Source: Hordeum vulgare subsp. vulgare (taxonomy: Eukaryota; Streptophyta; Magnoliopsida; Poales; Poaceae). Taken from it: a stretch of DNA of 64,000 nucleotides. The DNA is taken from assembly GCF_904849725.1 (NCBI RefSeq), contig NC_058519.1:359383974-359447973 (forward strand), in the 5' to 3' direction. A model generated the notes under the pieces. It was not told the origin of the DNA. It worked only from the letters and a program-made list of their open reading frames with translations, and searched no databases. Below, in pieces: positions 11,500 through 22,343 of the stretch. Each line of letters starts with the position of its first letter. Positions within the stretch are counted from its first letter, which is position 1. Position numbers and translations under genes: made by a program.

Positions 11500-12210
11500 T
11501 TAATTTCTTTCATGCATATGCATGTCATTTTCATGGTCTAGCAAATATTGTTCTAATGGATCCGTAGGCGGAATGTCAATGGAAATAAGACCAATTACTT
11601 CATATTTACTAGGCAATTCATTGTCGTGGGGTTGTTTACTAAACTTGGAGAAATGAAACTCATGAGACGTACCACCAAAATTAACATGGACAATTTCCTT
11701 TTTGCAATCTATTTGAGAATTTATAGTGTGGTATTTTACTTTCCCACACAAGACTTCAACATCTCTTACAATCCCAAGTGGTGTGATGGTGTCTCTATTA
11801 GCAATTTTAATAGTAACATCTATGTCTTCTATCTCAGCGGGTGCTATCTCATGCATAATTTCTTGATATAAGGTAAAAGGGATATCACCAACACTAGCAC
11901 CCATATCACATAAAACCATGATAGCAATGATCTGCTATTTTGACTGAAACGACAAGCATGCCAACAAGAGGTATATTCTTGTCTTTGGTACAGGTTTGGG
12001 AATTCTAACATCTTCATTACAGAAGTAAATAACATGACCATCAATATTGTCTACGAAGAGATCTATAACCATAGCGGTACTAGGTTCTACTTTGATTTTC
12101 TCATAGGGTTTGGTTGTTCTAACATAACTTTTATTAACCACAGTTGAAGCTTTAGCATGTGCCTTTATCCTAATAGGAAAATGTGGTTTCTCAATATAAG
12201 TAGTAGGCAC
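11500..12210 (-). pseudogene. Gag C-terminus and protease remnant of element G
   Basis: A frame at 12210-11935 (MPTTYIEKPHFPIRIKAHAK) is the linker between gag and protease in related elements. The protease at 11919-11500 carries the active-site box CDMGAS (codons near 11907) and ends PPTDPLEQYLLDHENDM. The usual second protease motif (LGRPFL) is missing between GKVKYHT and QIDCKKE, which suggests an internal deletion. A frameshift near 11930 separates the two pieces. Confidence 0.75.
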
Positions 12211-13097
12211 AACTGCGTCAATGCTATAAATAGTAGTTTCAGCCTCAACTTTAATAGGTTCTTCAATTTTTCTTTAATAGGTGGATGATATTTAAACCAT
12301 TTATCTCAAGGATATCAACATGAATAGCAAAGGTTTCACAAATTGAGGCTACTATCTCATAGCCAAGTCCATACTTAGTGCTAATATCATTGAAAGCATC
12401 GGTATTCATAAAAGATTTAACACAATAAAACTTAGGTTTTATACCTCACTCTTTACCTTTGTCGAGCTCCCAATATTGAGAGTTGCATTTAATCTTTCCA
12501 AAAGATACCAGCTGAATTTAATAGTCATGTTCATAAAATAAACAGAGCAAGAAGTATCGACCATGGTTTGATCATTACGAGAAAGCCGAGCATAAAAATT
12601 CTAAACAATAATTTCTATCGAGAGCTCATGATTGGCGCATGAATATAACATTGAATTCAGCCTCCTCCAAGCTAGAGCGATACTTTCTCCTTCATGAGGA
12701 CAAAAATGATCATGATAAACAAGATGCATAGGATATTGTTTTTGATGCAACTCCAATTGCAATCGATTCTAGTTCCAAGATCCTGTATCATCACATAGCC
12801 TATACCATGGCAATGCTTTACCTACAAAGATATAGTTAAAAAATTCTTCTTGACTTCATCTACGGATAAACCTGCAGGCTTAAATAATCCAGAAACTTCA
12901 TCCATGTAGATAAGGTGCATATCGGGATTTTTTGTTCCATCTCGTGCATAAAGATTAGCTAGCTATTTCTCTTTCATACCCGAAGGAATTTCATAGTACA
13001 CATTTTCAGTAGGTTTAGTAGGTTTAGGGACAACGCTTGGTGTTTACGGTAGAGGTGAAGATACCTCAAACAAGCCCCTCAAAGGATTACTTTCCAT
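12211..13097 (-). pseudogene. Gag remnant of element G
   Basis: The start codon is at 13095-13097 (MESNPLRGLFEVSSPLP), 59 nt after the PBS. Further blocks are ENVYYEIPSGMKEK, ANLYARDGTKNPDMHLIYMD, GKALPWYRL and ESIALAWRRLNSMLYSCANH, all typical of Athila-type gag. Several in-frame stops interrupt it. Gag forms the virus-like particle that packages element RNA. I see no intact zinc knuckle. Confidence 0.7.
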
Positions 13098-13155
13098 AGT
13101 GACGTAACAGTAAATTTCAGCACGTAATATAAATTTTCCCTTACCAAAAGCGCTT

Positions 13156-13176
13156 CACTCCCCGACAACGATGCCA
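13156..13176 (-). other. Primer binding site of element G
   Basis: The minus strand reads TGGCATCGTTGTCGGGGAG 11 nt after the end of the 5' LTR. It resembles the 3' end complement of plant tRNA-Asp (TGGCGCCGTTGCCGGGGA) with a few changes. The same primer type is seen in B and A. Confidence 0.7.
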
Positions 13177-13187
13177 AAAAAGAATAT

Positions 13188-14703
13188 TGATGACCCACAA
13201 ATATAGGGGTCAATCGTATTCCTTTCAATAATTAAGTGTGTTGAACCCAACAAGGAGCGGAAGGAAATGAAAAGCGGTTTTCAGCAAGGTAATTTCTACA
13301 ACCACTAAAATAGTGGTAACAAGTTGTTTCATAGCAAGATAATTGTTACAAATGACAAGTAGAAATAGTAACAATAGGTCCACCAAGGTATCCCAATCCT
13401 TTTGTGTCAAAGGACTCACCAAAATAATTTCTTATAATAGGCAAAGCGTTGCTGAGGGCATACGGGAATTTCATCTAGTCAGTTTTGTCATCTCGGGTTA
13501 ATTCTTGTTCGATATTTTGATAATTTGGTATGTTAGTGGACCGATGCTTGGGTGTTGTTCTTACTTGAACAAACCTTGCACTTATGATTAACCCTGCCGC
13601 AAGCATCCGCAACTACAAGAAAAGTATTAAGAATTAATTCTAACCATATCATTAAACACAGGGATCCAAATCAGCCCCTTACGAAGTAGTGAATAGAATG
13701 GGGTTTAAGTTTATGTCACTCTCGCAACCCACCTTCTAATTACTACTCCACAATGCATTACCTTAGGACCAAAATATGGTGAACTACTATGTAGTCAACG
13801 TTTACATAACACCACTAAGGGAATCACAACATTCATATCATCAAAATATCAAACGAATATCAACTTCACATGACTACTTGTAACATGATTTGTCCTGTGG
13901 CCTCAAGAAGAAAAGCAACTACTCACAAGTGATAAAGATGTTCATGATCTGAGAGTTATTGAATAGCATAATGCATCTAAACATATGATCTTCTGTCAAA
14001 TAAACCATAAAGCATCAACTATAAGATGTAATTAACACTACTAGACACACCCGAGGAACCAATCCGAGTTTCCGGTACAAGATTGTGTACAAGAGATGAA
14101 CTAGGGTTTTGACAGGACATGGTGGTGATGAAGATGTTGATGGATATTGGCCTCCCCAAGATGAGAGGGTCGTGGTGATGACGATGGCCTTGATTTCCCC
14201 CTCCAGGAGGGAAGTTCCTCCGGCGGAATCGCTCCGCAGGTGGGGAAAAGTGCCCCTGCCCAGGTTCTGCCTCAAGATGGTGGCGCTTCATCCAGAAAGT
14301 TCTCTCATTAATTGTTTTAGGTCAAAGTACAATTTATACCAGAAAATGGTTGCTAGAGGTGGGCCAGGTGGCCCACCAGACATCAGGTCACACGAGGGGT
14401 GCCTGGCGCGCCCTGATGTATAGTGGCTGCATGGCGGCCCCCTCCGGCACTTCTTCGTTCCAGTATTTTTTATTTATTATAAAATAAGTCTTCGTAAATT
14501 GTCATCCCAATTGGAGATGTGCAGAATAGGTATCTCTGACGTAGCTTTTTTAGGTCTAGAATTCCATCTCCGGCATTCTCCCACTTGATGTAAACCTTAC
14601 ATATTATGAGATAAAAGGCATTAGAATTACTCCACGAAGTGGAAAAATGCAGAAAAACACTATAAATAATAGTAAAAAAACATGATGTGAAATGGATGTA
14701 CGA
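13188..14703 (-). repeat. 5' LTR of element G
   Basis: The 1516-bp partner of the LTR at 4614-6121. The outer end is mutated: where TGATACGTCC is expected the minus strand reads TCGTACATCC. A second hairpin-TATA module is present: arms CCACCAGACATCAGG (14373-14387) and CCTGATGTATAGTGG (14412-14426), and TATAAATT on the minus strand at 14331-14338, 34 nt away. Confidence 0.8.
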
Positions 14704-15985
14704 GGGGGCCACACGAGGGCCCCACAAGCCATCATGACGCGGCCTAAGGGGGTGCCATGTTGTCTTGTGGGCCCCTCGAGGCCCTCTCGACTCTGTTCTG
14801 TGGCTTATAAATTTTCTTATACCATAAGAACATCAGAAGGAGCCACAAAATACTCTATGCGCCGCACAAGTCTCTATTCGGACGGGAGGCCATCTGGAGC
14901 TGCCGGAGGTGGGGGGTCGATCATGGAGGGCCTCTTCATAAACCTTGCTGCCCTGACGATGATGTGTGAGTAGCTCACAACTGACCTATGGGTCCATGGC
15001 CAGTACCTAGATGGAAATCTCTCTCTTGATCTTCAATAAAATGATCATCGCGTCTTCTCTTTGATCCACATGATGCAATTATTTTTGTGCGATGCGTTTG
15101 TTGGATCCTATGAATTTTGGGTTTATGTTTAGTTTATTCATGATAAATATTTGAGTCTCCTCTGAATGCTTATATAATTCTTCTCTGCATGATTATAATA
15201 GCTTCGTAATTCTCTCTGATTTATGAAAATAGTTTGGCCAACTAGATTGATATTTATTCAGTGAGAGAGGTTCGTTGTAGTAGGTTTAACGTGGTGAATT
15301 TTTATATCCCAGTGATAGAAGCGGACAAGATGCATCTTTGTGTTGTGCTACTAAGGATAAAACGATGTTGTTAATTCATATTGCTTGAGTTTACTTTTTC
15401 TACATCATGTCATTGTTCTCCATGCATTACTCTGTTTTACTTAAAACTCTAGATCATGCTAGATAGTGGTCGATGAGTGGAGTAATAGTAATAGGTGCAG
15501 GGAGGAGAAGACCTATTTTTTTATGGATGTGATGCCTATATACAAATGATCATTGCCGTGAATATCACATAACTATCTGCTTTTCTGCTAATTGCCCAAC
15601 AGTAATTTGTTCACCCACTTTACGTTATTTTTCATGAGAGATGCCATTAGGGAAAACAATGGCCCCATGGTCTATTCAGAACATGTACAAAAACCTTCAA
15701 TATCTTGCCTCCATTTAACTGTTTTTTATTTTATCTAGCTATCTACAATTATCTACACACCTCACTCGCTTGCAAATAAAAAGAACAAGAGGATTGACAA
15801 CCCTCTTGCCCGCATTGGGTGCAAGTTGTTTGTTCTTTTGTGTGCAGCCACTGAAGAATGTTTTGGTTGATATTCCTATTGGTTTGATAAACCTTGGTTT
15901 CATAACTAAGGGAAATACTTACCCGCGTTGTGCTGCGATAACCCGTTCCTCTTCACATAAAACCCAACGCATATCACAAGTATCA
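14704..15985 (+). repeat. 5' LTR of element A, second part
   Basis: The LTR broken at 4613 resumes here and runs to CAAGTATCA at 15985, directly followed by a PBS. Without the duplication, the two parts sum to about 1.54 kb, in line with the other Athila-like LTRs. It contains a TATA box and late-LTR sequences shared with B, such as GATTGACAACCC near 15793. Confidence 0.75.
14715..14813 (+). promoter_or_regulatory. Hairpin plus TATA module in LTR of A
   Basis: The arms GAGGGCCCCACAAG (14715-14728) and CTTGTGGGCCCCTC (14764-14777) pair with one mismatch in 14. TATAAATT follows at 14806-14813, 28 nt after the arm. Confidence 0.6.
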
Positions 15986-15996
15986 TGAAGGATTTC

Positions 15997-16014
15997 TAGA
16001 GCCATTGTCAGGGA
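15997..16014 (+). other. Primer binding site of element A (degenerate)
   Basis: TAGAGCCATTGTCAGGGA starts 11 nt after the LTR end. It resembles the tRNA-Asp-type PBS with several substitutions. The spacing matches that of B and G. Confidence 0.6.
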
Positions 16015-16299
16015 ATATCATCACCAACTAGCAAGTAACTCCACATAAATTTTCATTCACTTGTTCTACTTATTATTTGCTGGTATATTTAGTTTGTATC
16101 ATTAAAAAATAAAAAAATAAAAATATTTACCTTTGCTTGTATAGCTTGTCACTATATTGCATCTTCGCTCCCTAGTTTGCTTGTGTTGCTTGTCACTTTG
16201 CTTGCTCGGTCACCATATCTCAAGATACTACTAAGTTGTGTGACTTATCAACACTACTGCAGATGCTTTGATATTAATGCTGCATTACTGAATTTTGTC

Positions 16300-17575
16300 A
16301 TGAAATAGAAATTTTCGAGAAATCCTAATGAGTATGTCACTCCACATCTCAATATCTTTGTTGAACTTTGTGATATGCAAAAGAAAAAGGATATGTCTAA
16401 TGATATTGTGATTTTTCTTCTTCTTTTTCACTAAGAGACAAAAATAAAGTTAGTTTTCATTTGTACCACGTAATAGTATTGGAACATGGGATTGTATAGA
16501 TGCTTTTATTGCCAAGAATTTTCCTGCTGCTAAGATCATCTCCCTTAGAAATCAAATAATGAATTTTAAACAAAATGATCAATAACATGATGCTCAAGCA
16601 TGGGATATAATGGAATTGATGATAAGAAATTGTCCCACTGATGGTTAAAACTTGTCTGTGATTATCCAAAATTTCTATGTTGGACTAAACTTTGTGTCTA
16701 GAAATCTTCTAGATTCTGCCGCATGTGGTACGTTTATTTATGTGACCTTAGGAGAGGCCAAAAAACTTCTGGACAACATCATGACCAATTATTCTCAATG
16801 GCATACCGAGAGCACCAACTGGTAAGAAGTAAATTCTGTTGAAGAAATCGCTACTTTGAGTGAAAAAGTGGATCCTCTTATGAATTTGTTTGCTAATAAA
16901 AATACTCAGGTTGATACCAATGATATGCCCTTGTATACCTTGTTTAAGAAAAATAATGATGCTATTCATTTGAACATTGTCTCGCGAAATAATTTCAACA
17001 ACAATGCTTATGAGATAAATTTCAATGTTAGGCCATATCCCGGTAATGTTCCCAATGGTTATGGCAATTCTTATAGAAATTCTTCTACAAATTCTAATAG
17101 CATACCCTCTTACCTTGAGAACATAATTAAGTAATTCATTAATTCACAAAAAAATTCAATACAATGGTAGAAGAAAAAATTGCATGTTGTTGATAATTTG
17201 GATAAAAACATTGATATAATTGCTCTTGATGTAGAAACTCTTAAAACGCTTTGCCTCCTACGAATGATTTTAATGAGACTATTAAATCTATCAAAGTTTA
17301 TATTAATAAAAGTAAGGAGAGGACCGCTAAGTTGAAAGCTAAGTGGGAATTCCTAGAAAAAGCTCTGCCGCCCGTTTATTACCGGAATTATGATGAAGAT
17401 CTTAAAATAATTTGTACTAATCCTATTGAAACATTGTTTACTTCCTTGAATATTAATGATAAAGGGGATGGATATGATTCAACTCTAGTAAAGGAGCACC
17501 CCGTTTTCTTGGAGAGTGTTGATTTCAATTCTAAAACTGAAAAACTTGGTTTGCAGACATCAAAACTTTAACTAG
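16300..17575 (+). pseudogene. Gag remnant of element A
   Basis: Blocks of Athila-type gag can be read across frames: NPNEYVTPHLNIFVELCDMQ (about 16327), AAKIISLRNQIMNFKQND (about 16530), NLLDSAACGTFIYVTLGEAK (about 16710), LLDNIMTNYSQWHTE (about 16765), then an open frame at 16856-17134 (KVDPLMNLFANKNTQVDTND) that becomes Asn/Ser-rich, and another at 17251-17571. Stops such as those near 16434 and 16587 break the N-terminal part. Gag would package the element RNA; this copy cannot make a full protein. Confidence 0.7.
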
Positions 17576-17579
17576 TGAT

Positions 17580-18240
17580 GTGCCCACTATTTTGGATTAC
17601 AAGAACTTTAATTTTGATAATTTCTCTTTATTAGAATGTATTTCCTTTCTTCAATCCATTATTAGCTCACCAAATGCTTATAAACAAAACAAAGCTTATA
17701 CTGAACATATAGTCGAAGCTATGGTGAAAGCTTATAATGAGAAACTTGAGCTTGAAGTTTCTATTCCTAGAAAGTTGCATGATGAGTTTGAACGTACTAT
17801 CAAAATTAAGATAAATAAATATGAGTGCAATTCTTTGTGTGACCTTGGTGCTAGCTTTTCAAATATACCCAAATCTTTATGCGATGTGCTTGGTTTTACT
17901 AATATTGAAGAATGTTCCCTAACCTTGCATCTTACGGATTCTACCATTAAGAAACCCTCGGGGTAGAATACATGATGTGTTGATAATTGCAAATAAAAAT
18001 TATGTGCCTCTATATTTCATTGTGCTTGATATTGATTGCAGCCCTACATGTCCAGTTATACTTGGAAGACCCTTCCTACGAACTATAGGTGCAATCATTG
18101 ACATGAAAGAGGGAAACATAAGATTCCAAGTTCCATTAAATAAAGGAAAGGAACACTTCCCAGGAAATAGAATTAGACCACTCTTTGAATCAATCATGTG
18201 TGCCACTTATGGGTGGAGTGCCAAAGATAACAACACTTGA
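17580..18240 (+). pseudogene. Protease-like remnant of element A
   Basis: An open frame at 17580-17966 ends in a region with the active-site-like box CDLGASFSNIPKSL (near 17840) and LHLTDSTIKKP. After a frameshift near 17966 it continues at 17977-18240 with PVILGRPFLRTIGAIIDMK (the second protease motif) and ends ATYGWSAKDNNT. The canonical catalytic box is D-S/T-G-A; D-L-G-A-S is a variant seen in Athila-type elements. The ORF then stops: no RT, RNase H or integrase follows, so A is a non-autonomous element. Confidence 0.7.
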
Positions 18241-18253
18241 AACTATGCAATAT

Positions 18254-18301
18254 GCCTAGCTAGGGGCGTACAACAATAGCTTTCGTTGGGAGGCAACCCA
18301 A
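18254..18301 (+). other. Post-gag hairpin motif in element A
   Basis: GCCTAGCTAGGGGCG starts 13 nt after the stop codon and leads into a hairpin with TTGGG (18286-18290) and CCCAA (18297-18301). The same motif is present 14 nt after the gag stop of B. The two elements have otherwise diverged here, so the motif looks conserved. Confidence 0.55.
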
Positions 18302-18897
18302 TAGTTATCTTTATTTTTGTCTCTTACTTTCTGTTTGTTTATAATAACATGATTATTGCCTCTGTAATGATTGTGTTTTATGTTTAGTTAGAGTTTGTGC
18401 CAAGTAAAGTCTTTGGGATGATTTGTATGATGAGTAGAATTGATATGGTGCAAAAACAAAAACTTTGACGTCCAGTGCAGAATTTCTGAGATTTTACTGG
18501 AACGTATTTTTAAGCTGAAGCTTGTACACATCATTGCTATAAAAACTCCTAACGTCTTCATAATTTTCAGAATTTTTGGAGTTAAAGAAGTATAGGTTTA
18601 TTTTAGATTACTATACACTATTTTGTTTCAATAAGATTCGGTTTTGCTTGCATAGTTTGCTTGTTTCGATGATGCTATGGATTGTATCGGGAGGTATAAG
18701 CAATGGAGAAGTTAGAATATAGTACCCTATGATAAAATAAAATAAGAATCAACTTATAACAGGAGCTGAAAGTATTTGATATGTTCCTTATACTAACGGA
18801 TCTCATGAAGTTTTGTTGAGTTTTATGTGATTGAAGTTTTCAGGTTTTGGGTATTATCCTGACGGACAAAGGATTCAGGAGTAGGAAAAGTCTAAGA

Positions 18898-18980
18898 TTG
18901 GGGATGCCCAAGGAACCCCAAGGTAATATTCTAGGAAGAATCAAGTGTCTATGCTTGGGGATTCCCCGGAAGGCACCCCC
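18898..18980 (+). other. Twin PPT-like hairpins in element A
   Basis: The first hairpin pairs TTGGGG (18898-18903) with CCCCAA (18916-18921). The second starts GGGGATTCC (18957-18965) and pairs imperfectly with GGAAGGCACCCC. It is the equivalent of the pairs in Z and B. Confidence 0.5.
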
Positions 18981-19168
18981 TCTTTTCGTCTCAATCGATC
19001 GGCATGTCACTTGAAGATACATTTTTATTCATCATATGATATGAGTTTTGTGTGGAGCACCATTTGATTTTGTTTTTTTTTACTTTTAGTTTGCCACAAT
19101 CTTCGTTTTGTGGACACAACTATTGGAGAGAAATACCGCATCATCACAATTAGTTAGAATACTCTATG

Positions 19169-19287
19169 TGCTTCACTTATATCTTATGAGCTTAGCAATT
19201 GCTCTAGTACTTCACTTATATCTTTTTGAGCATGGTGGCATCTAGATTTTGTAGAAATATTGCTCTCGTTCTTCACTGATATTTGAT
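19169..19287 (+). repeat. Degenerate short tandem repeat (CTTCACTTATATCTT) in element A
   Basis: Three copies of a TGCTTCACTTATATCTTTT-like unit near 19169, 19208 and 19269. The same array, better preserved, is in B at 36531-36631 with a 41-bp period. Confidence 0.6.
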
Positions 19288-20689
19288 TTAGAGTTAAATA
19301 AATAGTGACACTAATTTATATGGGTCATAACACTAGATCAAAAATAATGGGTATTCAATGAGTGATAATTAAAACCATCATGTAGCACATATAGAGAAAT
19401 TATGGGTTAATGATATTGATGTGGTTATATGAAAAAGGTGTGATTGCATTATTATTAATTCAGATAGGTTTTAATATTAAGAGATGTTAAACTTCTTGTT
19501 AATCTAAAATATTAAAAGGGCATGGTGATGATGTGTGAGCATTTCTATTCCTCGTTGAAATCCTAGTGTTGTTTTGAGTCGGAGTCGCGCGATGGTTAAT
19601 TCCTACCAGCCCTCTCCCTTGGGGCATGCTAGTAGTACTTTGATTTGTGATAAAACTAATAAAACTTTGTAGTAAGTACATGATTTCTTCATGACTAATG
19701 TGACATCATGGACATACACAGTCTCACCTCCTCATATTTTCTAGCCTCTTCGGTATCGTGCATCGCCCGTTCTCACCTTGAGGATTGCTGCAACTTTCGC
19801 GAGATCATCCAAACCCCATGACATGACACGCTTTGTTGCACATAAGCCATTTTGTATCCCCCTCAAAACAGCCACCATACCTACCTATCATGGCATTTCC
19901 ATAGACATTCCGAGATATATTGCCATGCAAATACCATCGTCACTTCACATGACTAGTTCGTCCATCATGATAATGCTTTGCATGATCATATAGAGCTGAC
20001 ATAGTATTTGTGGCAAAGCCACCGTTCATCATATTTTTGATACATGTCATGCTAGATCTTTGCACATCCTCGTACACTGCGAGAGGCATTCATAAAGAGT
20101 CATATTGTCCTATCAGTTTTCATATTGAGTTGTAAGTAAATAAAAGTGTGATAATCATCATTATTAGAGTATTGTCCGAGCGAGGAAAGAAAAATGGGCG
20201 AGGCCAAATGATCCCACCATAATAAAAAGGAAAAAATGAATGAGAGAAAAAGAGAGAAGGGATTTTCTACTATCTTTTACCACACTTGTGCCTCAAAGTG
20301 GCACCTTGTTCTTCATAGAGAGAGTCTCATGTTATATCATTCATATGCTAGTGGGGATCACTTTTTCATAAACTTGGCTTGTATATTCTGATGAGGGGCT
20401 TCCTCAAATTGTCAAAGTGGCAAGTTGGATACACACCCCACCGAACTTCAGTGGAGGTTTCATACACTTATAGATCTAGTGCATCATTTGCATGGCAATC
20501 CCTACTCCTTGAATCGATATATATCGACCTGCAACTCCATAGCCTGTTGGTATGCCTAGTTGATGTGAGATTAGCTTCTCCACTTTTTACCCCTTTGAAA
20601 TCTACCACCACATTCTAGTCCACCAGTACGCTATGTCCAATGGTTCACGCTCATGTATTGTGTGAAGAATAAAAAGTTCATGCATATTG

Positions 20690-21103
20690 AAAACATTCAA
20701 TCCAATTGCGTGACTTGGACACTGTGGTGCTTGACATTTGTATTAATGTGGTGCTTGACATTTGTATCAAGGATCAAACCCGGCAACACTACCTTTAGAG
20801 GAGTTATCCCACGCGTCGAAGCCCGCTACTATGGCATGGTAATGCTAGAGGTTGAGTTCGGCTCACCCTACAACTTCCATAGCAAAGACTTGATATTCGA
20901 CATCGTCCCCTTCTACTATGGGTATCACACACTACTCGGTAGCATGACATTTGCCCGCTTCAACGTTGTGCCTCATTACGCCTACCTAAAGGTCAAAATG
21001 CCTGGACCTAGGGGAGTTATCACCGTCAACGGCAACATAGCATGATCCCTTCGAACCGAGGAGCTCATAGCGGCCTTGGCAGCTGAATGCCAATGCGACA
21101 ATG
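20690..21103 (+). pseudogene. Protease fragment of gypsy element H1
   Basis: The frame reads EARYYGMVMLEVEFGSPYNF, DLIFDIVPFYYGYHTLLGSM, TFARFNVVPHYAYLKVKMPG, then GVITVNGNIA and a stop at 21043-21045, with SLRTEELIAALAAECQ visible after it. This is the C-terminal half of a gypsy protease of the Tat-like type. The N-terminal half with the catalytic Asp is absent, so the fragment begins at a truncation. The reading continues across insertion L1 at 25081. The same stretch occurs in H2 near 41728-41860. Confidence 0.7.
20722..20770 (+). repeat. 24-bp tandem duplication at the A/H1 junction
   Basis: GTGGTGCTTGACATTTGTAT occurs twice in a row, separated by TAAT. It lies where element A sequence stops and H1 begins. 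Confidence 0.7.
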
Positions 21104-21108
21104 AAGCA
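21104..21108. repeat. Target-site duplication of L1 (left)
   Basis: AAGCA, matching AAGCA at 25076-25080 on the other side of L1. Confidence 0.85.
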
Positions 21109-21280
21109 TGTAACATCCCAAAATTATAATTTTTGGAATGTTAGAAGTGTATCTCTCATTTTAAGTGTGGTAGCATCCCACCTTGCCGGAGATTGGATTG
21201 TTAGAAGACCCCCAAACCCTAACCTTTCTTTCTAGCCTCTTCGAATCTCGAGGACGAGATTCATTTTAAGTGTGGTAGTT
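21109..21280 (+). repeat. 5' LTR and internal remnant within L1
   Basis: TGTAACATCCCAAAATTATA begins at 21109 and again at 21281. Between them lie TCATTTTAAGTGTGGTAG (twice, near 21154 and 21262) and TCTCGAGGACGAGATTC, the type of sequence that precedes the PPT in such elements. I read this as a remnant of the 5' LTR plus the 3' end of the internal domain, with a complete 3' LTR from 21281. Confidence 0.55.
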
Positions 21281-22335
21281 TGTAACATCCCAAAATTATA
21301 ATTTTTGGAATGTTAATATAATTATTATTAGATTGTTTGTTTGTTTGCTGAGTGATTTAAACTTGTGTGAAATTTGAAAATCTTCGAAACTTTTGAATGA
21401 GAGGGAATAAAATGACTTTCCCCTTCTCCGGTGAATTCAAATTCAATCTTTTAAAAGCAACGAGAGAAGATGACATGACTTCTTCAACTATAAAGAATTT
21501 GAACGGAGATATTTGCATTTGAATTCTCTTGCATTTTTATTTGTTTTCTTCGTGCAAGAAATGCCGGGAAATACTTTCTGTCAAACAGAAAAGAGAGGAG
21601 GAACATGACCCTCAAACCCACGGGCATTTTGAAAGTTGTTTGAACCCTAAAACTTAGAGGATCATTTGAAAATTATTTGCAAAAAGAAATAATGCTTTTA
21701 GGGATTTTGGGAAAAAAATAATTTTTCTAAAGTTTTATTTTGGCTTTAGAAAAATGCTATTTGGGTAGAGATTTATTCTCTGATTCTTTTTATATAATGG
21801 CTTATATAAATATACTGATTTATTTTATTTCTTTGGCCTTTATATTTTTCTGTTTGGAAAGGTTTAAAAAAAAGAAGGGAAAAATCTTTTTTTTTCTTTA
21901 ACCACCAATGGCCCGAGCCTTTTTCCTTGGAATCAAATCCCATGCCCATGCATCGAGGCACGCATGCCCAGCATGCCCAAGCCCCACCGCCTCCTTTTTC
22001 TCCCTCCCCACGTCTCCTCTCTTTTCTCTCTCTCCTTTTCTCCACGTCACCTCCCATCTTCTCCTCCCTCTCCACTTTTTCCTGCCCAGGAACCGAGCCG
22101 AAGCTCTCTCTCCTTCTCCCGTGATTCCCTTCCCAGTGCACCTCTCCTCCTTCCTTCTTTCTTCTTCCTCTCCTTCCTTCTCTACCAGACCGAGCTCTTC
22201 TCTCCCACGTCACATCTCCTCCTCTCCTCGTCCCTTCCTTCTTCTCCCAGCCAAAAACCGAGCCGCTCGAGACCAGCACGGGATTCCCTCCCCGTTTCTC
22301 CCTCTCCCTTTCATAGTTTCCCCTCCCCCATGGAC

Positions 22336-22343
22336 TATATAAG
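22336..22343 (+). promoter_or_regulatory. TATA box in L1
   Basis: TATATAAG follows about 340 bp of CT-rich sequence and precedes a GC-rich leader. It is the likely transcription start region of this LTR. Confidence 0.5.

Larger units (their letters stand above)
4614..14703 (-). mobile_element. Element G: full-length, degenerate Athila-like gypsy retrotransposon
   Basis: The element is about 10.1 kb and reads on the minus strand: 5' LTR 13188-14703, PBS 13156-13176, gag, protease, RT, RNase H and integrase remnants (13097 down to about 8540), a post-pol ORF remnant, a long non-coding tail, PPT 6122-6137, and 3' LTR 4614-6121. It sits inside the 5' LTR of element A with a probable CGGGG/GGGGG duplication. 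The domain order and the [10 protein letters not shown] integrase motif fit the Athila lineage. Many stops and frameshifts, and lost catalytic residues, mean it cannot encode active enzymes. Confidence 0.85.
18302..20690 (+). mobile_element. 3' non-coding region of element A (3' LTR missing)
   Basis: AT-rich sequence collinear with the tails of Z and B: twin hairpins at 18898-18980, the CTTCACTTATATCTT repeats, the TCGCGCGATGGTT block (19587) and the CAAAACAGCCACCAT block (19862). It follows the others up to TCACGCTCATGTATTG near 20650, then stops aligning near 20690. The PPT and 3' LTR are lost, and element H1 sequence follows. Confidence 0.7.
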
